Part shown: one piece after another, positions 27,712 through 36,093 of the stretch
How positions within the stretch are numbered: the first letter of the stretch is position 1
How the letters are laid out: each line of letters opens with the position of its first letter
Source: Proteobacteria bacterium DTSAM18
GTDB lineage: Bacteria; Myxococcota_A; UBA796; GCA-2862545
Direction: 5' to 3'
Length of the DNA stretch: 64,000 nt
Assembly (NCBI GenBank): GCA_028767165.1
Contig: JARACJ010000016.1
Coordinates: forward strand, 1-64,000
Notes under the pieces: model-generated
Database searches by the model: none
Seen by the model: only the letters and a program-made list of their open reading frames with translations
What the model was told of the DNA's origin: nothing
Position numbers and translations under genes: made by a program

Positions 27712-28047
27712 ATGAACCGTTCAGGAACTGTACGCGCGGTGGTGGCGGGGGCTCTCGTCCTGGTGGCCGGTTGGGCCCTGGCCCAGGAGGGTCGGACCCC
27801 CGACAAGCCCACCACGGAGCAGGCGCCGCCCGCGCCCGTGCCGCCGCCGTCCCCCACGGCCGACGTCGCGCCGATCACCCAGGTGCCCCCCAGCGCCCTG
27901 GTGCCCGCCCAGACGGCCCTTCGTCCGCGCTGCCTGCCCGCCCGGGTGGGCACGGTGAAGGAGTACGAGAAGCTGCTCGGCGAGCTGTACGACGAGGGCC
28001 GGCGCAACCTGCAGGTGATCGGCACGGGGGTGGTCTGTGGTTGGTGA
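27712..28047 (+). CDS. Small secreted Pro-rich protein
   Basis: The 111-residue product has a classical signal peptide (residues 1-25, ending WALAQEG), a Pro/Thr/Ala-rich linker, and a short C-terminal segment VGTVKEYEKLLGELYDEGRRNLQVIGTGVVCGW with two cysteines overall. No family is recognised. Start is supported by GAGGAG. Its last 11 bases overlap the next gene, so it is the first gene of a three-gene set with folate cyclo-ligase and a HAD phosphatase, although a functional link is not obvious. Confidence 0.7.
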   Translation: MNRSGTVRAVVAGALVLVAGWALAQEGRTPDKPTTEQAPPAPVPPPSPTADVAPITQVPPSALVPAQTALRPRCLPARVGTVKEYEKLLGELYDEGRRNLQVIGTGVVCGW

Positions 28048-28594
28048 TCCCAAGAAGAAGCTGCGCCGGGCCATGCGGCGCATCGTCGGCGGCCTGACGG
28101 AGGCCGAGCGCCACCGCCAGCAGACCCAGGCGTGCGCGCAGCTCGCGCGGGTGCAGTCCCAGGCCCCACTGCTGTACATGGCGCTCCCGGACGAGCTCGA
28201 TCTCGGCTTCTGGATGCGCACCCGCTGGACGAACGGCCAGGCCGTCTACCTGCCCCGCGTGGCCGGCGACGACATCGAGGTGGTGCGGGTCCGCGGTCCC
28301 GAGGAGCTGCAGGCCGGCGCCTATGGCATCCTCGAGCCCCGTGAGGATCTCGAGGTGGTGGAGCTGCAGGACCTGGATCTGGTGGTCACGCCGGGCCGGG
28401 CCTTCGACACCCGCGGCGGCCGCATGGGCCGCGGCGCAGGCTTCTACGACCGCTTCCTGAAGCACCGCTCGGTGGATCAGAAGGTGGTGGGCGTGTGCTT
28501 CACCCAGCAGCTCGTGCCCGAGGTCCCCATGGGCCCCCACGACGTGCCGGTCGACGACGTCCTCACCGCCGAGGGGTGGGCATGCCGGCGCTGA
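28037..28594 (+). CDS. 5-formyltetrahydrofolate cyclo-ligase
   Basis: The 185-residue enzyme converts 5-formyltetrahydrofolate to 5,10-methenyltetrahydrofolate with ATP, returning a storage folate to the one-carbon pool. Visible are the N-terminal basic helix KKKLRRAMRR, the PRV substrate segment, and the ATP-binding loop GRMGRGAGFYDRFL near residue 131-144. The GTG start at 28037 is the only one that keeps the basic helix; it overlaps the preceding gene by 11 bases. The next gene overlaps its end by 13 bases. Confidence 0.9.
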   Translation: MVGDPKKKLRRAMRRIVGGLTEAERHRQQTQACAQLARVQSQAPLLYMALPDELDLGFWMRTRWTNGQAVYLPRVAGDDIEVVRVRGPEELQAGAYGILEPREDLEVVELQDLDLVVTPGRAFDTRGGRMGRGAGFYDRFLKHRSVDQKVVGVCFTQQLVPEVPMGPHDVPVDDVLTAEGWACRR

Positions 28595-29277
28595 GCGCTC
28601 CGCTGCAGACCCTGCTCGATGGCCTGCAGATCGATCCCGGCACCGTGGTGTTCGATCTGGACTCCACGCTCATCTCCACCTCGGCGCGGCACCTGCGGAT
28701 CTTCCAGGAGTACGCGCTGCAGTGCGGGGATCGTGAGCTGTGGGCCCTGGCCGAGACCCTCGGGCTCGCCGACTTCTCCTGGGACGTCCGTGAGCCGCTC
28801 TGGCGGATCCGGCCACGGCTGCAGCACCACGACGAGCCGCTGCTGCAGTTCTGGATCCCTCGCTACTTCGACGGCGCCTACACCTGCGTGGATCTGCCCT
28901 ACCCGGGGGCCGTGGAGCTGGTGAGCCAGGTGGCCGCCACGGGCTCCCAGGTGGTCTACCTGACCGCCCGCCCGGAACCCACGATGGGCGAGGGCACCCG
29001 ATCCAGCCTGCAGGCCTGGGACTTCCCCTTCGACGAGGGGGAGCTGCTGTGGATGAAGCCGGATCTGCAGACCACGGACGCGGACTTCAAGGCCCGCTGC
29101 CTCGACGAGCTTCGCCACCTGCCACCGGTGAAGGCCACCTTCGAGAACGAGCCGGGTCATGCCAACCTGTTCCTCCGCAGCTTCCCTGACGCGAAGCACT
29201 TCCTCCTCGACACCTGCCACAGCCCAGGGGCGCCACCGTTGCGCAGCGGGATCGAGAGGATCCAGGGCTTCCTGTGA
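28582..29277 (+). CDS. HAD-superfamily hydrolase
   Basis: The 231-residue protein has HAD motif I as VVFDLDSTLIS (nucleophile Asp25, acid Asp27), motif II as VYLTARPEP, and an acidic motif IV region near FENEPGHANL. It should be a phosphatase of unknown substrate. The ATG at 28582 overlaps the cyclo-ligase stop region by 13 bases, implying coupled translation. Confidence 0.85.
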   Translation: MPALSAPLQTLLDGLQIDPGTVVFDLDSTLISTSARHLRIFQEYALQCGDRELWALAETLGLADFSWDVREPLWRIRPRLQHHDEPLLQFWIPRYFDGAYTCVDLPYPGAVELVSQVAATGSQVVYLTARPEPTMGEGTRSSLQAWDFPFDEGELLWMKPDLQTTDADFKARCLDELRHLPPVKATFENEPGHANLFLRSFPDAKHFLLDTCHSPGAPPLRSGIERIQGFL

Positions 29278-29418
29278 CCGAAGGGGCTTCGTGCCCCGCC
29301 GCGCGGCCACCCTCCTGCCCCCATCCCGGGCGTGGCGGGCCGGGGATGCCAACATCAACCTTCCGCGACCCGGTTCGATGAGGGGGGCCATGCGCCCACG
29401 TGCGCGACTGGAGGATCC

Positions 29419-30816
29419 ATGCGCCACATGCTCATCCTGTGTGCCCTTCTCGCCGCCTGCAACGACGGCAAGCAGATCCAGAAGAAGGTTGAGGAGACCC
29501 CCGAGGTCAACCCGGACGCCAACCGGGAGCGGTCCACGGACGTCGGGGAGGAGCTGTACATCTGGTCGGTCCCGATGCTCGAGAACCTCAAGTCCCTCTC
29601 GGCGCTGGCACTGGAGCCGTCGTCACCGGGCTTCAAGGGCCCGCCCAACACGCTGACGAACGACACCGAGCGCATCGACGCGAGCTTCAAGGACGTCGTC
29701 ACGCCCAACAACGACACGCTGTACTCGATGTTCGCGCTCGATCTCCGGGCCGAGCCGCAGGTGTTGTCGGTGCCGGCGATCACCGACCGCTACTACAGCT
29801 TCCAGTTCATCGATCTGTACACCTACAACTTCGCCTACGTGGGCACGCGGGCCACGGGCACGGACGCAGGCACCTTCGTGATCGCCGGACCCGGGTGGGA
29901 GGGAACGGCGCCCGATGGGGCCGAGGTGATCCGCTCCGAGACCAACCTCGTGATGGTGATCGGCCGCACCCAGGTGATGGGGAAGGAGGATCTGCCCGCG
30001 GCGAGGGCCGTCATGGAACGGTACGAGCTGCAGCCCCTGTCGTCCCTGACGGGCACGGAGGCGCCTCCGGCCCCGACCGAACCCCTGCCCACCTACGACG
30101 CCGACGCGGTGCAGGGGGTGGGCTACATCGGCACCATCAACGCGCTGTTGGCCCTCGCGGAGCCGAACCCGGCCGACGCCGAGAAGCTGCAGCGCTTCGG
30201 GGTGTTCGGGGTGGGGCCAGGACAGCCCTTCGATCGCAGCCAGCTCGGGCCGGCGGCCGAGAACGCGCTCACCGCCGGCCGTCAGGACGCCGACGTGAAG
30301 CTCGAGAACACCCCCATGGGCCGCAATGCGAACGGCTGGGAGATCTCGGCCGACATGTTCGGCACCCGGGAGATGATGCGGGGCAAGGACCTGCAGCGCG
30401 CCCAGGCCTCGCGGGCGGGTCTGTGGGGCAACAACGCAGGGGAGGCCATCTACCCGATGGCCTTCGTCGATGGGGACGGTGACCCGTTGGATGGCTCTAA
30501 GCACAGCTACACGCTGACCTTCCCGGCAGGTGCCATGCCCCCGGTCGACGCCTTCTGGTCGGTGACCATGTACGTGAAGGACAGCCAGCTGTTCTACGAC
30601 AACCCCCTCGACCGCTATGCGCTCGACGATCGGAGCGACTTCGAGAAGGGCCCGGACGGCTCGGTCACGATCACGATGTCCCACGAGGAGCCGAAGAGCG
30701 CCATCTCCAACTGGCTTCCGACGCCGGCCGCCCCCTTCTATGTGGTGCTTCGCATGTACCTGCCCAAGGAGGGCGCAGAGAACTACGACCCGCCGGCCAT
30801 CACGAAGGTGAAGTAG
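29419..30816 (+). CDS. DUF1254/DUF1214 family lipoprotein
   Basis: The 465-residue product has a lipobox (LLAACND) and two conserved domains. The N-terminal one fits DUF1254: NNDTLYSMFALDLRAEP followed by RYYSFQFIDLYTYNFAYVG. The C-terminal one fits DUF1214: DAFWSVTMY and NPLDRYAL. Proteins with this pair are exported and of unknown activity. The start follows GGAGGATCC. It appears monocistronic, followed by a palindrome at 30838. Confidence 0.9.
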   Translation: MRHMLILCALLAACNDGKQIQKKVEETPEVNPDANRERSTDVGEELYIWSVPMLENLKSLSALALEPSSPGFKGPPNTLTNDTERIDASFKDVVTPNNDTLYSMFALDLRAEPQVLSVPAITDRYYSFQFIDLYTYNFAYVGTRATGTDAGTFVIAGPGWEGTAPDGAEVIRSETNLVMVIGRTQVMGKEDLPAARAVMERYELQPLSSLTGTEAPPAPTEPLPTYDADAVQGVGYIGTINALLALAEPNPADAEKLQRFGVFGVGPGQPFDRSQLGPAAENALTAGRQDADVKLENTPMGRNANGWEISADMFGTREMMRGKDLQRAQASRAGLWGNNAGEAIYPMAFVDGDGDPLDGSKHSYTLTFPAGAMPPVDAFWSVTMYVKDSQLFYDNPLDRYALDDRSDFEKGPDGSVTITMSHEEPKSAISNWLPTPAAPFYVVLRMYLPKEGAENYDPPAITKVK

Positions 30817-30837
30817 CGCGCTTGCGGGGCTGCCTTT

Positions 30838-30859
30838 CCCATGCCATGCATGGCATGGG
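30838..30859. promoter_or_regulatory. Perfect 22-base palindrome
   Basis: The left half CCCATGCCATG is followed directly by its reverse complement CATGGCATGGG with no spacer. It lies 21 bases after the DUF1254 gene and 21 bases before the next start codon. A spacerless palindrome forms a poor RNA hairpin, so an operator or protein-binding site is more likely than a terminator. Confidence 0.5.
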
Positions 30860-30880
30860 CCGGGCGGTCCTGGAGGCGAG

Positions 30881-31705
30881 ATGAACAGAGCCTGGTGGGT
30901 GCTTCCGCTGGTGGTGGGATGCACCGAGGGCGGGCCGCAGACCCCGGATCTTCCGGATCTGCAGTGCGCAGACGAAGCTGCAGACGAGGTCCTGGTGTCC
31001 TGGCGCACGGTGGGTGGGATGCTGGAGACGGGCGGCGAGGGCCTGCTGTACCTGGATGCCCACCGGTTCTTCCGGGTGTGGGGCGACTGTAGCTACCAGA
31101 TCTACGACTCCCAACCGTACCCGGTCGGGCACTGGGTCCCGATCCGGCAGGGCCAGCTCGACACCGACGAGCTGAAGCTGCACGTCTCGGCGCTCCTCGG
31201 CGTGCTGCAGGACGTGGACGACCTCGAGCACGACCACTGCCAGACCCCTGCGCCGGACGCCCCCACCGACCTGTTCCAGGTGGCGGGCGAGATCCAGCGC
31301 TGCCCCGGAGCGGCCCTTCCGGAAGACCTCCGGGATGCCTCCCTGGCGGCCTTCGACGCCCTCGACGCCGCCGCCACGGAGCAGGCGGTGCCGGACGAGG
31401 TACGGGTGCACGTGGGCTTCACGCCCCGGGATCCCGGCGACGACGCAGAGGTGATCGCCTGGCCCTTCACCTCCGTCACGGTGCAGGAGGCCTTTCAGGA
31501 CCTCGACAACGACGACTACCAGCCCGAGTACGGCGTGCCGCTGGATCCCTCCGAGTGGGATCTCGCGCTGGATCTGCGGGACGGCTTCGGCGAGGCGCTG
31601 GCGTCCGGCGACGCGGAGGGCGGCACCGCCCTGTGGGTGCAGGTGCCCGATGGTCGCGTGAAGGGCCTGTACATCCGCGAGCGGGTCGACCACCCGGATG
31701 AGTGA
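30881..31705 (+). CDS. Predicted acidic lipoprotein of unknown function
   Basis: The 274-residue product starts MNRAWWVLPLVVGCTEG, a lipoprotein signal with Cys14. The mature part is strongly acidic (many Asp and Glu) with about six cysteines, suggesting an exported disulfide-containing fold. No known domain is recognised. Start is supported by TGGAGGCGAG. A strong bidirectional terminator follows. Confidence 0.75.
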   Translation: MNRAWWVLPLVVGCTEGGPQTPDLPDLQCADEAADEVLVSWRTVGGMLETGGEGLLYLDAHRFFRVWGDCSYQIYDSQPYPVGHWVPIRQGQLDTDELKLHVSALLGVLQDVDDLEHDHCQTPAPDAPTDLFQVAGEIQRCPGAALPEDLRDASLAAFDALDAAATEQAVPDEVRVHVGFTPRDPGDDAEVIAWPFTSVTVQEAFQDLDNDDYQPEYGVPLDPSEWDLALDLRDGFGEALASGDAEGGTALWVQVPDGRVKGLYIRERVDHPDE

Positions 31706-31755
31706 TCCAGGGTCTGCACCGCGGATCCGTCCGGTGGCATGCCGCCGGACGCAGG

Positions 31756-31800
31756 ACGGGCCGGCTCCCCGGTTCCACTGCGGTGGGGGGGCCGGCCCGT
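31756..31800. terminator. Bidirectional terminator between convergent lipoprotein genes
   Basis: ACGGGCCGGC at 31756-31765 pairs with GCCGGCCCGT at 31791-31800. It lies 50 bases after the plus-strand gene and 18 bases after the minus-strand gene. Confidence 0.7.
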
Positions 31801-31818
31801 GCGTGCGCCTGGGATGCC

Positions 31819-32853
31819 TCAGTCGAGCTGGGTGTGCTCGACCTCCTCGGGATCGAAAGTGATCATGAAGTAGGCGGGATCCGACAGATCGATGTCGAAG
31901 TCGTAGGGATCCAGATCCACGCTGATGGGCACGGAGTCGTAGTAGGCGTTGATGTCGATGGATCCGTCGATCTGCAGCTCGTTGAGCAGGTAGCCCCACA
32001 GCTCGGTGTGGAAGAGCAGGCTCGCGGGCTCGCTCATGTAGGGGATGAGCTCGGAGATGTCGTGGCGGGTGAGGTCGTCGTACTGCTCGCCGATGAGGTC
32101 GCCGCCCTGCTCGGCCTCCCAGGTGTCGACGGACAGCGTGGTGTAGAAGCTGGTGAAGTTGACGTCGATCTCGATCTCGATGTCGACGTAGGGGAAGACG
32201 CTGCCCGGATCCAGGCCGAACTCGGACCAGGACCAGCTGAAGGGCGCGGCCTCGTACACCACCGCCTCGCCCTCGCCGTCTTCGAAGAAGGCGAAGGTGT
32301 CGAAGACCACGGCGGAGAAGTCGTGCTCGAGGAAGGGCAGGTCGACCAGCAGATCCACCAGATCGCCGAGGGGGAACGAGGTGCCGGCGATGGTGACGTC
32401 GATGGGGAAGTCGATCTCGAGGTGCGGGGTCATCAGGCCGCCGAGCTCGATGCCCTCGAAGTACTGGAACCACTCGTCCTTCTCATCCTCGACCACGTGG
32501 CTGTAGCCGGAGACCTCCAGATCAGAGGAGCCGGTGACCTCGAAGCCGACCTCGATGGCGTAGTCGCCGTCGTCGTCGAACTCGTGGGTGACGGAGCCCT
32601 CCATGGCCTGCCAGCCGGCGTCGTCGAAGACGAAGGTGACCTCTTCGCGGCTGTACTCGACCGGCGGCGGCGGGGGCTCGCCGGTATCGGTGGGCTCGCC
32701 GGTGTCGCCCGGCTCACCCGTATCGGCTGTGTCGATGGCGTTGCCGAACTCGTCGGTGTCGGAGCCGCAGTTGGCGGCATCGGGATCCTGTTCGCAGGGA
32801 TCGGAGACGGTACAGGCCCCGGCGAAGAGCAGGAGCAGGGCTAGGGTTCGCAT
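31819..32853 (-). CDS. Predicted surface lipoprotein with DTGEP linker
   Basis: The 344-residue product has a lipobox (LLFAGACTV), a cysteine pair (PCEQDPDAANCG), and an Asp/Thr/Gly/Glu/Pro linker (TADTGEPGDTGEP). After this comes an acidic, aromatic-rich beta domain with repeated hydrophobic-acidic alternation (EIDFPIDVTIAG, DIEIEIDVNFT). The DTGEP linker is shared in style with other lipoproteins here. No family recognised. Coding-strand TATAGG (plus 32897-32902) is a possible -10. Confidence 0.78.
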   Translation of the reverse strand: MRTLALLLLFAGACTVSDPCEQDPDAANCGSDTDEFGNAIDTADTGEPGDTGEPTDTGEPPPPPVEYSREEVTFVFDDAGWQAMEGSVTHEFDDDGDYAIEVGFEVTGSSDLEVSGYSHVVEDEKDEWFQYFEGIELGGLMTPHLEIDFPIDVTIAGTSFPLGDLVDLLVDLPFLEHDFSAVVFDTFAFFEDGEGEAVVYEAAPFSWSWSEFGLDPGSVFPYVDIEIEIDVNFTSFYTTLSVDTWEAEQGGDLIGEQYDDLTRHDISELIPYMSEPASLLFHTELWGYLLNELQIDGSIDINAYYDSVPISVDLDPYDFDIDLSDPAYFMITFDPEEVEHTQLD

Positions 32854-32931
32854 GGGACCTCCGTGAAACACCGGGTTCGCCCGATGGTTGGCCCCGCCTA
32901 TACCAGCTTTCGATCCTTTTGGGTACCCCTG

Positions 32932-33459
32932 TCAGCTCGGGTCATACACCCCGATGAAAGGCAGGTTCCGGTAGCGTTGATCCAGATCCAGCCCGAACCC
33001 CACCACGAAGTGGTCGGGGATCACGAAGCCGCTGTAGTCCGGATCCAGCACCACAGTGCGCCGGGAGGGCTTGTCGAGCAGCGTGACCATCTTCAGGCTG
33101 GCCGGCCGGCGGGAGCGGAGGTTCTCCAGCAGGTACGACAGCGTGCGGCCGGTATCCACGATGTCCTCCACCAGGAGCACGTGCTTTCCGGAGATGTCGG
33201 AGGCGAGATCGTGGGTGATGCGCACGGTGCCCGTGGACTCGGTGCCCGCGTAGGAGGTGACGCCGAGGTACTCCACGATCACGTCCTGCTCGGGCATGGC
33301 CCGCAGCAGATCGGCGGCGAACATGAGCGAGCCCTTCATGACGATGATCGCCACGAGGGTCTCGCCTGCGTAGTCCTGCTCGATCTGCCTGGCGATCTCG
33401 CGGATGCGCGCGGCGATGGCGGGAGCGTCGAACAGCGGGGTGATGCGGTGCAGTTCCAT
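32932..33459 (-). CDS. hpt: Hypoxanthine phosphoribosyltransferase
   Basis: The 175-residue purine-salvage enzyme transfers phosphoribose from PRPP to hypoxanthine or guanine, giving IMP or GMP. The PRPP-binding motif VLLVEDIVDTGRTL is present, with the flexible-loop region SYAGTESTG and a C-terminal LDLDQRYRNLPFIGVY that closes the purine site. It follows the EEP phosphatase gene by 16 bases on the same strand. Confidence 0.96.
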   Translation of the reverse strand: MELHRITPLFDAPAIAARIREIARQIEQDYAGETLVAIIVMKGSLMFAADLLRAMPEQDVIVEYLGVTSYAGTESTGTVRITHDLASDISGKHVLLVEDIVDTGRTLSYLLENLRSRRPASLKMVTLLDKPSRRTVVLDPDYSGFVIPDHFVVGFGLDLDQRYRNLPFIGVYDPS

Positions 33460-33475
33460 CGGCTGGCCCTCCGGG

Positions 33476-34531
33476 TCAGGGGGTATCGCTCACCTCGAAG
33501 TACAGCGGGAGGTGATCGGAGATGCCCATCTCCTGTACCACCTTCGGTTCCTTCACGACGAATTCCCGGCTGACGAAGGCGTAGTCGAGCACGCGGTCGG
33601 GCTTGTCGCCGCCGAAGGGCACGTAGGTGCGCCAGTCCTGGGCCCAGTCCTGGGCCTGCTCGAGGGCGACCCAGGGCTGGAAGCGATCGTACAGCAGCTG
33701 CACGGGCGTGCCGTCGGCGGCGTACAGCTTCGCGTCGTCGCCGAGGCGGTCGCGCTTGTCGCCGGGAAGCAGGCTGTTGAGGTCGCCGGCGAGGATCCAC
33801 TTGTGGTGGAACTTCTCGAGGGCCGTGGCCCAGCCGTTGAGCTGGCGCATCTGCTTGTCGAGGGTGCCGTCGTCGTAGGAGAAGGCGCTCAGGTGGGTGT
33901 TGCCGAGGCGCACCTCGGTGCCGTCCGAGGTCTTCAGGCCCACGTCGAGCAGGGCGCGCCGCAGGTTGAAGGCCTGCCGCCAGGTGGGCTCGTCGAGCAG
34001 GGCGAGCTGGATGCGGCGGGCGTCGGTGAGCTGGTAGCGGGACATGACCGTGAGGTGCATGTCGACCTTCCCGAGGTGGCTGCCGGAGGGGTAGGGGACG
34101 TAGCCGACCTTGTGGTAGGGGGCGGTGGCGCCGCAGGGGAAGCGCAGGCGCTCCATGAGCTCGGCGTGCTGATCGACCCGGCCGGTGCGGGTGGATCCAC
34201 GATCGACCTCCTGCAGGAGCACCACGTCGGGCTGCAGCTCCTCCAGGACCCGCGTGATCTCGTCGAGGGTGTCGGCCACGTCGCTCGGGGGCACCTGCAC
34301 GGCCTCGCCGCCGTCGTAGAAGAAGTGGTGCTTGCGGGAGCCGGCGTACTGGATGTTCCACACCACGACCTTGAGGGGCTCGCTGCCGTCCCAGGCCGGC
34401 GCGGAGGCCGCGCACTGGACGTCTACGGGCTCTTCCTCGTCGGGGGTCCACAGCATGGAGCGGGCGCCCCACCAGGCGACGGCGGTGACGATACCGAGGG
34501 TGAGCAGGATGGGCAGGGCCTTGTTCGCCAT
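33476..34531 (-). CDS. Membrane-anchored endonuclease/exonuclease/phosphatase family protein
   Basis: The 351-residue product has an N-terminal membrane anchor (residues about 5-27) and an EEP (DNase I-like) domain. Visible are VVWNIQYAG, the metal-binding Glu in VVLLQEVDRG, GNTHLSAF, AGDLNSLLPGD and the terminal SDHLPLYF. Family members cleave phosphodiesters, including nucleic acids, sphingomyelin or phosphoinositides. The exported position argues against intracellular DNA repair. It is probably co-transcribed with hpt. Start follows GGAGGTTTC. Confidence 0.88.
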   Translation of the reverse strand: MANKALPILLTLGIVTAVAWWGARSMLWTPDEEEPVDVQCAASAPAWDGSEPLKVVVWNIQYAGSRKHHFFYDGGEAVQVPPSDVADTLDEITRVLEELQPDVVLLQEVDRGSTRTGRVDQHAELMERLRFPCGATAPYHKVGYVPYPSGSHLGKVDMHLTVMSRYQLTDARRIQLALLDEPTWRQAFNLRRALLDVGLKTSDGTEVRLGNTHLSAFSYDDGTLDKQMRQLNGWATALEKFHHKWILAGDLNSLLPGDKRDRLGDDAKLYAADGTPVQLLYDRFQPWVALEQAQDWAQDWRTYVPFGGDKPDRVLDYAFVSREFVVKEPKVVQEMGISDHLPLYFEVSDTP

Positions 34532-34602
34532 GAAACCTCCGTCGGCGGATGGGGATGCCATCGCATATGTTGGAGAGGGATGCCAGCCCTGGAGATGGTT
34601 CG

Positions 34603-35253
34603 TTGCGAACGTGGTGGACCCGCAGCCTGAAGGTGATCGATGTGGCCGGGGTACCCGTTCGGCTGCATGGCACGTTCCTCGCGCTCATTCCGGTGGCGCT
34701 GGGCTACGGGTGGCTGCGCGGGCAGTGGGGAGGGCTTGTGCTCACCTTGAAGGTACTGGCCGTCATGCCCCTGCTGGTGCTGATGCACGAGCTGGCCCAC
34801 GTGTTCACCGCCCGTGCCTTCGGAGCGAAGACCCGCAGCGTCACGCTGTCACCCATCGGTGGCGTCGCCATGATCGAGCTGCAGTCGATGGCCCCCTGGC
34901 AGGACGTGCTGGTCTCCCTCGCCGGGCCCGCCTCCAACCTGGCGCTGGCGGCGCTGCTGTGGGGCACGGAGGGGGAGCTGCGGATCCTCATGTTCGCCAA
35001 CCTGCTGCTCGGCCTGTTCAACCTGCTGCCGGCATACCCCATGGACGGCGGGCGCGTGCTGCGGTCGGCGCTGCGGATGGCGGTCGACGAGGACGAGGCG
35101 GCGTCGATGTCGCTGGGCGTGGGCGTGCTGGTGGTCCTGGCCATGCTCGCGCTGGGTCTGGCGCTGGGGCAGGTGGGCCTGGTGCTCGTGGCCGTGTTCC
35201 TGCTGTGGGTGCAGGGGGCGGAGATGCGGGCGTTGGGGCGGGCTCCGCGCTGA
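34603..35253 (+). CDS. Site-2-protease-type M50 metalloprotease
   Basis: The product is an integral membrane zinc protease that cuts substrates inside the membrane. The HELAH zinc motif is at residues 62-66, and the second motif NLLPAYPMDGGRVLRS supplies the third metal ligand. Four to six membrane segments are visible, with no PDZ or CBS domain. The TTG at 34603 is preferred because GGAG precedes it by eight bases and it leaves room for promoters between divergent genes. ATG codons at 34549, 34555 and 34567 are in frame, but the first lies only 17 bases from the divergent start. Confidence 0.85.
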   Translation: MRTWWTRSLKVIDVAGVPVRLHGTFLALIPVALGYGWLRGQWGGLVLTLKVLAVMPLLVLMHELAHVFTARAFGAKTRSVTLSPIGGVAMIELQSMAPWQDVLVSLAGPASNLALAALLWGTEGELRILMFANLLLGLFNLLPAYPMDGGRVLRSALRMAVDEDEAASMSLGVGVLVVLAMLALGLALGQVGLVLVAVFLLWVQGAEMRALGRAPR

Positions 35254-35374
35254 TGCTCCATCGAAGGTGTGGACCATTCCCAAGCTGGCATGGTGAGATG
35301 CACTTCGGGACTTGCCGATGGGGACCGATGCGTGCAGATAGCCGCCCCCACAGCGCTCGTTCCATGGAGGGCAC

Positions 35375-36016
35375 ATGCGCTTGACCGATCCCTTCGCCAC
35401 CCGCCTCCCGGATCCGGACGAGGCCCTCCGCGGCCGTGCCGAGCCGATGCACCTCGACATGACCCACGCGGTCAACGGCCGGCCCATGGATCTCCCCGCC
35501 ACCGACGGTCTGTCGGAGATCTTCCTGGGCCTCGGCTGCTTCTGGGGCGCCGAGCGGCTGTTCTGGGAGCTCGAGGGCGTGGTCGTCACCGCAGTGGGCT
35601 ACCAGGGCGGGCTCACGCCCAACCCCACCTACCAGGAGGTGTGCTCCGGTCGCACGGGACACACCGAGGCGGTGCGTGTGGTGTACGACCCGTCCAGGAT
35701 CTCGCTCGTCGACCTTCTGAAGGTGTTCCTCGAGTCCCACGATCCCACCCAGGGCTACCGCCAGCAGGGCGACGTGGGCACCCAGTACCGCTCGGCCGTG
35801 TACTACACCGATGCGGAGGACCTGGCGGTGATCGAGACCGCCCTCGCCGCGTACGAGCAGGAGCTCGCCAAGGTGGGCAAGGGCCCCATCACCACCGAGG
35901 TCAGGCCCGCACCGGTGTTCTACTTCGCAGAGGACTACCACCAGCAGTACCTGCACAAGAACCCGGCCGGGTACTGCGGGCTGAAGGGCACCGGCGTGAG
36001 CTGTCCGTTGTTCTAG
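35375..36016 (+). CDS. msrA: Peptide methionine sulfoxide reductase MsrA
   Basis: The 213-residue enzyme repairs oxidised proteins by reducing methionine-S-sulfoxide. The catalytic Cys55 is in GCFWGAERLFW, and recycling cysteines lie near the C-terminus (GYCGLK and SCPLF). GYQGG, SGRTGHTEAV and QYRSAVYY are conserved substrate-site blocks. The N-terminus is extended by about 45 residues as in larger MsrA proteins, with no signal peptide. Start follows ATGGAGGGCAC. Confidence 0.96.
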   Translation: MRLTDPFATRLPDPDEALRGRAEPMHLDMTHAVNGRPMDLPATDGLSEIFLGLGCFWGAERLFWELEGVVVTAVGYQGGLTPNPTYQEVCSGRTGHTEAVRVVYDPSRISLVDLLKVFLESHDPTQGYRQQGDVGTQYRSAVYYTDAEDLAVIETALAAYEQELAKVGKGPITTEVRPAPVFYFAEDYHQQYLHKNPAGYCGLKGTGVSCPLF

Positions 36017-36026
36017 CCCCTGGCCT

Positions 36027-36048
36027 GGCGTGAGCCCGGGCTCACGCC
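36027..36048. terminator. Palindromic hairpin between convergent msrA and MFS genes
   Basis: GGCGTGAGCCC is followed immediately by GGGCTCACGCC, a perfect 11-bp inverted repeat 10 bases after msrA. The outer GGCGTGAGC/GCTCACGCC arms are the same as in the hairpin at 41471. Confidence 0.65.
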
Positions 36049-36093
36049 GTCGTGCAGGACCGGTGAAGGCAAGGGACCGCCGTTGGCGGGCCC

